A stretch of DNA of 34,057 bases, from the IMG/VR virus record IMGVR_UViG_3300017991_000265, positions 1 to 34,057 of that record, one strand, 5' to 3'. Below are positions 6,788-13,484 of the stretch, one piece after another. How positions within the stretch are numbered: position 1 is the stretch's first letter; each line of letters begins with the position of its first letter. The notes under the pieces were generated by a model. The model was not told the origin of the DNA and made no database searches. It worked only from the letters and a program-made list of their open reading frames with translations. Position numbers and translations under genes: made by a program. The DNA comes from a virus.

Positions 6788-7977
6788 GGTTGCCGCGTCC
6801 CCGTGATCGTGGTCCCCACCACGGCCAATTGAATGTCGATCAAGCTCCCGTCCGCCGGGACCTTGATCGACGTGGGTGTGTCCACTCGTGGGTTGGCGGG
6901 ATCTAGGTGCAAGCGTTGCCAAACCTCTTGGAGATGCAAGGCTTCCGTGGGCGAGAGCGATCCTTCCGACCACGGTCCGGTCCCACCTTCCGCCAAGATC
7001 GCGTCTCGCGCCGCGTTTACGTCCGCCAGTGTGGCGAACCCGATCGCGGTGCTCCACGTGGCGTCTCCGTGGCTCTCCAGAGCGGCGAGCTCCACGGACG
7101 TGGCGAAGCCCGTTGCGGTGCTCCACGTGGCGTCTCCGTGGCTCTCAAGCGCGGCGAGAGCGGCGCTCGTGGCCAGCCCCGCCACTACGGCCGTGGTCCA
7201 CGAGCCAGCCCCGTGGGACACGGTGAGCGCCGCGTCCACCGCAGCGGTGAGCGTGGCACGCTCTCCGGGCGTGAGCGTCATGGCATCCCCCGGCGTGGCG
7301 AAGCCCGTTGCGGTGCTCCACGTGGCGTCTCCGTGGCTCTCAAGCGCGGCGAGAGCGGCGCTCGTGGCGAGGGAGGATACATCCGCCGTGATCCAGTTGC
7401 CCGCCCCATGGGAGCCCGTGAGCGCCGCGTCCACCGCGGAGATCGCCCCCGCCGTGAGCGTCATGGCATCGCCCGGCACGGCAAAGCCTGTTGCGGTGCT
7501 CCACGTGGCGTCTCCGTGGCTCTCGAGCGCCGCGAGAGCGGCCGCGGTGGCGAAGCCCGTTGCGGTGCTCCACGTGGCGTCTCCGTGGCTCTCAAGCGCG
7601 GCAAGCTCCGCGCTCGTGGCGAGATCCGCCACCCATTGATCCACCTTGATCTCTCCGTGGAAGGGGACGTTTTTCGCCGTGCCCCCCGTCTCGTCCACGC
7701 GGATCATGTAGGTTTGATCCCCCGCCGGAGCCGTCCAGTCGTATCGGTATTCCCCGGGGGCAAGCGTGGCGGAAACCTCCGCCATGGTTTGTTGCCGCGT
7801 GGTCCAGCCCGAAGACTTGAAAGTGGAGTCCGCGAAGTCCAGCCAAAAACCGTCACTCACGCGCTGGATCGCCACGACCACGGTGGAGAGCCCCGTAAGA
7901 GCCACGAGCGCCCCACTCTTGACGGCCGGCGTTTGGATCCGCTCCGTATCCCCTCCGAGGATTCTCACCGATGCCAT
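6784..7977 (-). CDS. Repeat-rich tail fibre-like protein
   Basis: 397 residues. The N-terminal part (1-115) looks like a beta domain with LAPGEYRYDWTAPAGDQTY, similar in style to phage tail accessory domains. Residues 125-315 contain five copies of LAALESHGDATWSTATGFA (the fifth with Ile for Thr), at 125, 148, 209, 274 and 297, and two copies of a VDAALT-x-SHGAG-x-W unit at 182 and 247. The C-terminal 80 residues (ARDAILAEGGTGPW, then TEALHLQEVWQRLHLDP) resemble endings of other phage fibre-like proteins. The DNA repeats are almost identical, so the number of copies may change by recombination. The gene begins 3 bases after the stop of the zinc-ribbon gene. Confidence 0.75.
   Translation of the reverse strand: MASVRILGGDTERIQTPAVKSGALVALTGLSTVVVAIQRVSDGFWLDFADSTFKSSGWTTRQQTMAEVSATLAPGEYRYDWTAPAGDQTYMIRVDETGGTAKNVPFHGEIKVDQWVADLATSAELAALESHGDATWSTATGFATAAALAALESHGDATWSTATGFAVPGDAMTLTAGAISAVDAALTGSHGAGNWITADVSSLATSAALAALESHGDATWSTATGFATPGDAMTLTPGERATLTAAVDAALTVSHGAGSWTTAVVAGLATSAALAALESHGDATWSTATGFATSVELAALESHGDATWSTAIGFATLADVNAARDAILAEGGTGPWSEGSLSPTEALHLQEVWQRLHLDPANPRVDTPTSIKVPADGSLIDIQLAVVGTTITGTRQP
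7033..7605 (-). repeat. Interspersed near-identical repeats inside the fibre gene
   Basis: Five copies of a roughly 57-bp unit coding for LAALESHGDATWSTATGFA. The two largest blocks, 7099-7173 and 7294-7368, are 75 bases long and identical, 195 bases (65 codons) apart, so recombination between them would add or remove a reading-frame-preserving block. A third copy at 7548-7602 shares most of the same sequence. Confidence 0.92.
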
Positions 7978-7980
7978 GAT

Positions 7981-8442
7981 CTACTCCGCGTCAAGAAGGG
8001 GACTCGCGTCCCACGTGTCGAGATCCGGGACGCTCTCGCCCAACAAGAAAGCATAGAGCACGGCCGCGAGCGTCCCGTGGAGATTCGAGCCCCCGGCGAT
8101 CAAGGTCCCCGCGAGGCGTGAAAAGCCATCATAGGGAACCGTAGCTCCACCACAATCGGGGCAAGCGATCTCCAACTTGCACCAAGCCCCACAAGCGGAA
8201 CACTTCCGGAGCGCGGTATTCGGTGACAACGGGTGGCACCCGTCTTCGATCTTGAAGTACGCGGGAGGGACACGGATCCCGGTGACGGGATCGGCGTGCT
8301 CCACGAAGCTCCCCTCCACGATCTGTCCGAAAGCCACCCAGATCTCCACCCACCGTTCCACGTTGTTTTCGACCTTGAACGCTACCACTTTCGCGGAGTC
8401 CAAGACGACGGGCTCGATCGTTCTGTGCAGAGTGACGGGCAT
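7981..8442 (-). CDS. Zinc-ribbon protein of unknown function
   Basis: 153 residues from ATG 8442, starting MPVTLHRTIEPVVLD; the frame is open further upstream, but that part lies in the glycosyltransferase gene and AAAGG stands before this ATG. A four-cysteine zinc ribbon is visible: CSACGAWC (Cys pair two apart), then CPDCGG 9 residues on. Before it lies a strand-rich region, WVEIWVAFGQIVEGSFVEH, and after it a helical segment LAAVLYAFLLG. I do not recognise the family. It sits between the glycosyltransferase and the repeat fibre, with 2 and 3 bases of spacing, so it belongs to the same adsorption or decoration unit. It could be a chaperone or a structural cap. Confidence 0.65.
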   Translation of the reverse strand: MPVTLHRTIEPVVLDSAKVVAFKVENNVERWVEIWVAFGQIVEGSFVEHADPVTGIRVPPAYFKIEDGCHPLSPNTALRKCSACGAWCKLEIACPDCGGATVPYDGFSRLAGTLIAGGSNLHGTLAAVLYAFLLGESVPDLDTWDASPLLDAE

Positions 8443-8444
8443 GG

Positions 8445-9713
8445 TTAGCTGGCCTTTCTTCGTGATCCTGATCGCTGAAGCGCTTGGCGGTACACGGCCA
8501 CCGTCTTGTCCACGGCCGCTTCCCACGTGAAAGCCTCGATCCTCTCAAGCCCGCGCCTCTTGAGTGTCTCGCGGATCGATGGGGCTCGCAAGATATCGAG
8601 CCCACGGACGATCGCCCGGGGGCTCCCCGGCGGAGCGATCAAGGCATACTCCCGGCCGCTCGCGTCTTCCACGATCTCTCCGAGCCCGTCCACGCGAGTG
8701 GCGAGCAAGGGGACGCCGGAAGCCATCGCCTCCAAGGCAACGATCCCGAAAGGCTCATGCGTGGAAGGCATGATCACCGCGTCCGCTACGGAATACAGAT
8801 CGTGGAGCGCTTGGCCGTGCTTGAATCCCACCCACCGCAAGCGCTCCGGGTGCTCCGTTTCGAGCTTCCGGATCCGTTGCGTGACGTGCCACCCTTCGCG
8901 CTCCGCTTCGGAATTGGCGTTCACTTCGCCAGCGATCACGATCTGCCAACCTAGATCGCCGCTTTCGATCGCCTCCAAGAGTGGAACGATCCCCTTCATG
9001 GTTGCGATCCTTCCGACGTAAAGCCCGATCAACCGATCGCGATCGAGCCCGTGCGCGGCTCGAGCACGCTCACCACTTCCGGCGTGCGGATGCCACTCCG
9101 CCGGATCGATCCCGTTGTGGATCATGTGGATCGGTCGCTTCGTCAAGAAGGTTTCCCGAACGATCCGGATGTAGGCTTCCGAGCAAAGGATCGTCTCGTC
9201 CGGATCTGCGATCAAGTTTCCCTCTTGTGTGCGGAGATAGAATTCGATCTCCGGCCAGTCCCCGATCGTGGCCATGCATCCGGGATCTTCGACCATGGCA
9301 AGTTTGGTGATACAAAGGTGCATGGTCCCCACGAGAGGGGCTCCAAGCGCGTCGCGCATCATCCGACCCAATTGCACGGATCCCCACTCGTGCTCGTGGA
9401 CTAGATCCCATCGGTGACCGTCCGCGAGCAAACGCGCGAGCGTGCGGGCAAGTTGGAGATCAGCGAACAAGAAAGACGAGAGATCCGCCGTCTTCGGTTT
9501 GTAGCAAACAAGCTTGTCCGCTTGCCACTTCCGGAAACCGCGGAAGACTTCGCACCCTTCGCCGGGACCGTTCGTCACGAAGTCGATCTCCACGTCCGGA
9601 CGCTTGGCCATCGTTTCGTAAAGCTTCCGGCAATGCATCCCCATGCCACCGAGGATCCACGCGGGATCTTCATGGCAGATCGCCAGAACACGGATCGGAG
9701 TTTCTTCGATCAT
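8445..9713 (-). CDS. GT4-like glycosyltransferase (GT-B fold)
   Basis: 422 residues from ATG 9713 (the ATGA overlap with the upstream gene fixes this start). N-terminal Rossmann half: IRVLAICHEDPAWILGGMG, with the Gly-Gly loop that binds the donor in glycogen-synthase-like enzymes; then LVHEHEW, and VGTMHL. C-terminal half: LIGLYVGRIATMKGI (the Gly-Arg and Lys of the nucleotide-sugar site), VADAVIMPSTHEPFGIV and LEAMASGVPLLATRVDG, which contains the E-x7-E motif of retaining GT4 enzymes. The full length and intact motifs suggest an active enzyme transferring a sugar from a nucleotide-sugar. The target cannot be read from sequence; its place between tail adhesin genes suggests glycosylation of virion fibres or change of host surface glycans. 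Confidence 0.85.
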   Translation of the reverse strand: MIEETPIRVLAICHEDPAWILGGMGMHCRKLYETMAKRPDVEIDFVTNGPGEGCEVFRGFRKWQADKLVCYKPKTADLSSFLFADLQLARTLARLLADGHRWDLVHEHEWGSVQLGRMMRDALGAPLVGTMHLCITKLAMVEDPGCMATIGDWPEIEFYLRTQEGNLIADPDETILCSEAYIRIVRETFLTKRPIHMIHNGIDPAEWHPHAGSGERARAAHGLDRDRLIGLYVGRIATMKGIVPLLEAIESGDLGWQIVIAGEVNANSEAEREGWHVTQRIRKLETEHPERLRWVGFKHGQALHDLYSVADAVIMPSTHEPFGIVALEAMASGVPLLATRVDGLGEIVEDASGREYALIAPPGSPRAIVRGLDILRAPSIRETLKRRGLERIEAFTWEAAVDKTVAVYRQALQRSGSRRKAS

Positions 9714-10231
9714 GACAACAAGAGGATCTCCCCCCACACATTCAAGGTCCGATAGCCCGCGGCGAAGTTTGTCCACGTCGTGCGAAGGACTCGCGTGCTT
9801 GGGCCGGTGAGTGTGAGATAGGCGTCCGTGAGCGCAATGTCCGCCCCGGTGGAGTCGAAGATCTTTGCGCTCAAGTAGAGCGCCGCGGCCGCTTTCGCGT
9901 AGGTGTGAGCATAAGCCGTCGTGGTGATCAAACCATGCCCCCCAAGTCCCGCCGTTGCCGCTTCTAGGCTCGAGCGCGTGGCCACGCCCACCACGCCGCT
10001 TTTACCCGAAGCAAGCTCGATCGTCCGGTTCGATCGGAACGAGAAGATCGCCGCCACCGTGGAGAGTGGTACGGGGAGATCCCATTGTCCCGGCCCGAAC
10101 GGGAGCGGCGCAACGGAGAGCGTAGTGTTTGAAACCTCGGAGTTGCTAGGCGCCACGTGGTGCTGATCCGCCGTGACGTTGGAGATCGCCGCGTGGATCG
10201 TCGGATGGCGGAGCAAGTCTTCCGGTCGCAC
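9710..10231 (-). CDS. Tail adhesin-type paralogue 3 of a tandem set
   Basis: 173 residues, GTG start overlapping the preceding stop (TAGTG). It shares with the next two upstream genes a motif order: DQHHVAP near the N-terminus, a YAKAAAAL block in the middle, then LSAKIFDSTGADIALTDAYL and a C-terminal strand TLNVWGEILLL. The shape is that of a small beta-rich virion protein. Closest to paralogue 1 (10722-11219) in the KIFDS block. I do not recognise a named family. It feeds directly into the glycosyltransferase gene through an ATGA overlap. Likely a tail-tip or fibre component. Confidence 0.65.
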   Translation of the reverse strand: MRPEDLLRHPTIHAAISNVTADQHHVAPSNSEVSNTTLSVAPLPFGPGQWDLPVPLSTVAAIFSFRSNRTIELASGKSGVVGVATRSSLEAATAGLGGHGLITTTAYAHTYAKAAAALYLSAKIFDSTGADIALTDAYLTLTGPSTRVLRTTWTNFAAGYRTLNVWGEILLLS

Positions 10232-10728
10232 TACTTCACCGCGATCGCACCATACACGGAGAGATTCCGCGCGAGCGTCCCATGAGTGTTCCGGAATTCC
10301 AAGACAAGCTCGTTTCCGTCGATCCAGGCATCATCAAACCGGATATTCGGTCCAAACGTTTCCGTATGTGAGAGATAGGAGTCCCCGTGGAGCCGGGAAT
10401 AGGCGCCCACGTAACTCGTGGGGTATCCTCCCGCGCCGTATGCTCGGATCCCCACGGCCGCCGCTTCTCCCGCCACGTCGTGCGCCAAGAAGAAGACGCC
10501 TTCGTGGCCTAGAATATCCGTGTTCACCACGCCACGGAGCACGCCCCATGCCACGCGGTGGCCGGACGAGCCAAGCGAGATCCGAAGCTCATAGCTCGTG
10601 AGCGCGGCGATCGCTTGGGAGTTGACTTGCACCTTGACGGTTTCCGCCGCGTCGTGGTGATCGTCTTGTCCCACGTCCACGAGCAGATCGTGATCCGTCA
10701 CCACGTCCGATCCCGCAAGTCTCACCAT
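10231..10728 (-). CDS. Tail adhesin-type paralogue 2 of a tandem set
   Basis: 165 residues from ATG 10728, which overlaps the end of paralogue 1 by 7 bases. The N-terminus has VDVGQDDHHDAAETVKV, equivalent to the DDHHAAPRSV segment of paralogue 1. The C-terminal third has FDDAWIDGNELVLEFRN and LSVYGAIAVK, equivalent to LQDAWIVGAVLRLRFRN and LWVKGSALLW. The middle has diverged (GEAAAVGIRAYGAGG). It is the most distant of the three copies. Probably beta-sandwich, probably on the virion surface; both are inference. Confidence 0.65.
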   Translation of the reverse strand: MVRLAGSDVVTDHDLLVDVGQDDHHDAAETVKVQVNSQAIAALTSYELRISLGSSGHRVAWGVLRGVVNTDILGHEGVFFLAHDVAGEAAAVGIRAYGAGGYPTSYVGAYSRLHGDSYLSHTETFGPNIRFDDAWIDGNELVLEFRNTHGTLARNLSVYGAIAVK

Positions 10729-11219
10729 AGGAGCGCCGATCCTTTCACCCACAGAGTGGACGAACCTCCAAAGTGATTCCGGAAACGGAGGCGGAGCACG
10801 GCACCCACGATCCAAGCGTCTTGGAGGGAGACGTTTCCACCGGAGTCGAAGATCTTTTGAGAGAGTTGAGCGTCCCCTTGGCTCTTCGCGTAGGTGGCAC
10901 AGTAAGAGCGCTTGAATCCGGGAGTCCGGACGGAATGTCCCATTGCCTCCGCGGAGCTTGTTGTGGCGTGGACGGAAGCACACTCCCGCCACTTCCCCGT
11001 CCCCGATCCTCCGCCGGACGTGGCCGGTCCCATGAGTTGCACCCGGGCGACTTTGAGCGCGGAGCTCGGGAGCGTGACGTCCAGATCCCACGTGGTCCCC
11101 GGGGGGAGGCTTTGCGTCACGTTGGAGAAAGACACGGAGCGCGGCGCGGCGTGGTGATCGTCCACCGTCACCGTGAGAGCATCGTGGCTCCGCCCGTCCG
11201 TGTCTTGTTGGGTTCTCAT
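10722..11219 (-). CDS. Tail adhesin-type paralogue 1 of a tandem set
   Basis: 165 residues; ATG overlaps the stop of the Asp-box protein gene (ATGA). Motifs: TVTVDDHHAAP near the start, YCATYAKSQGDAQLSQKIFDSGG in two pieces around residue 110-130, then DAWIVGAVLRLRFRN and a last strand. The DDHHA motif is one I associate with phage fibre and tail-tip proteins, where histidines may bind metal. First of three consecutive related genes, so gene duplication has expanded this family in place. Confidence 0.65.
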   Translation of the reverse strand: MRTQQDTDGRSHDALTVTVDDHHAAPRSVSFSNVTQSLPPGTTWDLDVTLPSSALKVARVQLMGPATSGGGSGTGKWRECASVHATTSSAEAMGHSVRTPGFKRSYCATYAKSQGDAQLSQKIFDSGGNVSLQDAWIVGAVLRLRFRNHFGGSSTLWVKGSALLW

Positions 11220-12496
11220 GTGGTCGGAACGCTCTCCCCCTCACTCGTCAAAAGCGTTGTCCCGATCGAGAGCGATCGGCGGAAGTCGCCGGAGTCCGTG
11301 GGGATCTCTTTCACTAGCGCGAATTCTTGGCGGTGCTCCGAAAAGACGATCCCCGTCACGACGGGATCGGCGAAAGCCCCGCCGCGATCTGATCCCGTAA
11401 CGTAAAACTTCCGCCACGTCGCACCCAGATCAGTGGAATAGAAGATCAAGGGATCGGTGGCACTCGCCGCGACCCACAGACTCCCCGCCGTGGCGAGGCA
11501 ACGGCTTTGAAACTTCAGAGTAAGGCTATCCACGATCTTGGACCATGCGATCCCGTCCGGAGAGGTCCACACGGAAGACTCCGTGAGAAGCATCCAAACA
11601 CCAAGCTCCGCGTTGTAAGCCACGGACTTGGGCTCGTCCGAGGCTCCCGTGCCCACAATGCCCGGGGCTCGGAGCGTCCAAGAGACTCCCCCGTCCGTGC
11701 TCGTCCAAAGATCGGGCGTTTGGTTATCGCCAAACGCTACGATCGTCCCCGCGTCGTCCACGGCCATACACTCCACGATCACGGAGTTGACGGGCGAGCC
11801 GATCCCGGTTCCCGCGGCCCACGTCATGGCCGAAGCGGGAGACGTCCAGAGAAGCGGAGCCCCCGCGCCGTCGTCTCCACCGGCAGCAAAGCGTCCGTTG
11901 CCACCGTCCCAAAGCCCCGTGTTCACCACGGAGCCCACCCCCGTCACGCTCCGCACAGTCACCACGGCTCCGATCGTATCCACGATGTTTCCCGAAGCGT
12001 TGCCCCCGGCAATGTAGAAAGCGCCCACCGTGGCGGGAGCATCGGCGGGAGGCTTCGAAGCGCACCACGTGAGGTTCGTGGCCATGCCCGCCACGCTTTG
12101 TTCGAACCACCACGAGCCGTCGTGGGACTGATTCAATTGTGCATTGCCCGCGACTTGCTCCCCTACCACGATATAGCGCTCCGTCCCACGGTCGAAGCAA
12201 AGCGCCGCGGCGCTCTGGCGAACCGATCCCGTTGTCTCGGACTTGACTGGCAAAGACCAGTTTTGGATCTGCATATCCGAAAAGAATTGGATCCACTGGC
12301 CGATCTCGTTGTGGAGCTTGTTGACGTGCTGAGCGGGTGGGTTTTCTTCTGGCAAGAAACCATCATCCCGTTTGCCCGCGCCGGGCTCCACTTTCGTGGG
12401 CGTACCGTCCCACGGCTCGCCCGGATCGTTCAAGTTGAGATCGTTGGCCCACGAAGGGATCAAGCCTTGCGGGCGTGTGGTTCGCTTGTTTGCCAT
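11216..12496 (-). CDS. Asp-box (BNR) beta-propeller tail fibre/spike protein
   Basis: 426 residues. The N-terminus, GLIPSWANDLNLNDPGEPWDG followed by KRDDGFLPEENPPAQHVNKL and IGQWIQF, is a phage tail attachment segment (the 'NWLL-N-x-IG-x-W' type). From about 95 on it is a series of beta blades with Asp-box turns: SHDGSWW (124-130), STDGGVSW (266-273), SPDGIAWS (312-319) and STDLGATW (354-361). Asp boxes mark the blades of sialidase-like and photosynthesis-repair-like propellers. No sialidase Arg triad is evident, so binding rather than cleavage of glycans is the safer guess. Candidate receptor-binding protein. Confidence 0.8.
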   Translation of the reverse strand: MANKRTTRPQGLIPSWANDLNLNDPGEPWDGTPTKVEPGAGKRDDGFLPEENPPAQHVNKLHNEIGQWIQFFSDMQIQNWSLPVKSETTGSVRQSAAALCFDRGTERYIVVGEQVAGNAQLNQSHDGSWWFEQSVAGMATNLTWCASKPPADAPATVGAFYIAGGNASGNIVDTIGAVVTVRSVTGVGSVVNTGLWDGGNGRFAAGGDDGAGAPLLWTSPASAMTWAAGTGIGSPVNSVIVECMAVDDAGTIVAFGDNQTPDLWTSTDGGVSWTLRAPGIVGTGASDEPKSVAYNAELGVWMLLTESSVWTSPDGIAWSKIVDSLTLKFQSRCLATAGSLWVAASATDPLIFYSTDLGATWRKFYVTGSDRGGAFADPVVTGIVFSEHRQEFALVKEIPTDSGDFRRSLSIGTTLLTSEGESVPTT

Positions 12497-12499
12497 CTT

Positions 12500-13108
12500 C
12501 TAGTCCTCCACGCTCGCGAAGTATCCCACGTCCGAGGTCCCGGCTCCCGTGTCTCCAAAGCCCTTCCCCGTCGTGGGGCTTCCGCCGTTGTCCGAAAACG
12601 TGAGCTTGTCCGCTTCCGTGATCGTCTTGGTGTAGTTCAAGAGCAAACGCACGCCTCCCGCGTCCGCGCTTTCGAGAAGCGCGTGGACCAAAGCCGGCGT
12701 GAGCGTGAGCGGATCGGTGATCGTGATCCGGATCTGCGCGGGAGGCTCGTCCCGGACTTCGAAGTTTTCCCCGCCCGTGAGGATCAACGTTGCGACGTTG
12801 ATCAAGTCCTCCGCCGTGGAGTCCGAGAGATTGATCGCGATCCTCGCTCGGATCGCAGTCTTGTATTCCGCGTCATCCGCCGTCGTGCGGGGCTGGCCTA
12901 CGATCGCCCCGATCGTTTCGAGTTGAACGCCTACGGCCGCGTCCAAGACGCGCTCCAAGATCACTTCGAAGGTCGCATCTTCGATCGCTTGGATCTGCGC
13001 CGCGTAGGATCGCGCGAGTGCTTTGAGATCGTCCGCGTTTTTGAATTGATCCAAGAAGCGCGACACGGAGAGCGCTTCGTGCTCGGAGTATTGATCGATC
13101 AGCGTCAT
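12500..13108 (-). CDS. DUF2612-like baseplate/tail component
   Basis: 202 residues, ATG at 13108. The segment ILERVLDAAVGVQLETIGAI, then VGQPRT with a DDAEYKTAIRARIAINLSDST stretch in two pieces, matches the pattern I know from the DUF2612 tail family (a 'GvQLD-iG-ivGq-R' core followed by 'YR-x2-I-x-A-x-I'). The middle has IRITITDPLTLTP and ends with AGGVRLLLNYT, also typical. The Gly-rich C-terminus contains GSPTTGKGFGDTGAG. In related phages it lies next to baseplate J and fibre genes and probably connects fibre to baseplate; here it directly precedes the Asp-box fibre gene. Confidence 0.75.
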   Translation of the reverse strand: MTLIDQYSEHEALSVSRFLDQFKNADDLKALARSYAAQIQAIEDATFEVILERVLDAAVGVQLETIGAIVGQPRTTADDAEYKTAIRARIAINLSDSTAEDLINVATLILTGGENFEVRDEPPAQIRITITDPLTLTPALVHALLESADAGGVRLLLNYTKTITEADKLTFSDNGGSPTTGKGFGDTGAGTSDVGYFASVED

Positions 13109-13111
13109 GGA

Positions 13112-13480
13112 TCACCGGGTGGAGAAGTAGTAAACCACGAGCCCAACGATCGCGCTCGTGATCAACGTCGAAGCGATCGACAAGAGCCACCACTTCCACC
13201 GATCCACTTCCGCTTTGCGCTCACGGAGCGCCGTCTCCAAGCGGACGATCTCGTGGGCTCCGGTGGCTTCCGCGCCCTTCTCGAGCTTGGCGATCCGCTT
13301 CTCGAGCGCTTCCGAGCGCTCTTGTGATCGGACCTCCGTCCGCGTGATCGCCGTGGTGATCGATCCTAGCTCCCTCAAGAGCTTAGCTTGCTCGTCCGGA
13401 TGCATACTCTCGGGAACCTCGATACGCTGAGACTCGGGTGGAATAGACGCGACGGGAAGAAGAGCGACCACGTTGGACAT
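13112..13480 (-). CDS. Coiled-coil protein with C-terminal membrane anchor (XhlA- or i-spanin-like)
   Basis: 122 residues from ATG 13480, with AAAGGTGAT upstream. Residues 25-90 form a charged coiled coil (RSQERSEALEKRIAKLEKG, LETALRERKAEVDRWKW). Residues about 95-118 (WWLLSIASTLITSAIVGLVVYYF) make one transmembrane helix close to the C-terminus, split here by my quoting into one 23-residue segment whose core is STLITSAIVGLVVYYF. The architecture matches XhlA-type lysis-associated proteins and, less well, inner-membrane spanins, which have an N-terminal anchor. Its position directly after the CHAP-like lysin gene favours a lysis role. Confidence 0.6.
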   Translation of the reverse strand: MSNVVALLPVASIPPESQRIEVPESMHPDEQAKLLRELGSITTAITRTEVRSQERSEALEKRIAKLEKGAEATGAHEIVRLETALRERKAEVDRWKWWLLSIASTLITSAIVGLVVYYFSTR

Positions 13481-13484
13481 AGTA

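Noticed and set aside
6907-8121. 404-codon + strand frame with repeats opposite the fibre gene
   Set aside because: Its repeats are just the mirrored fibre repeats; the encoded protein is Arg/Gly-rich and lacks a ribosome site and context.
11507-13327. Long open frame on the + strand (606 codons) opposite the propeller and DUF2612-like genes
   Set aside because: Composition is Arg/His-rich with no motifs, and the - strand frames encode recognisable tail proteins with ATGA-type junctions. It is an antisense shadow caused by high GC.
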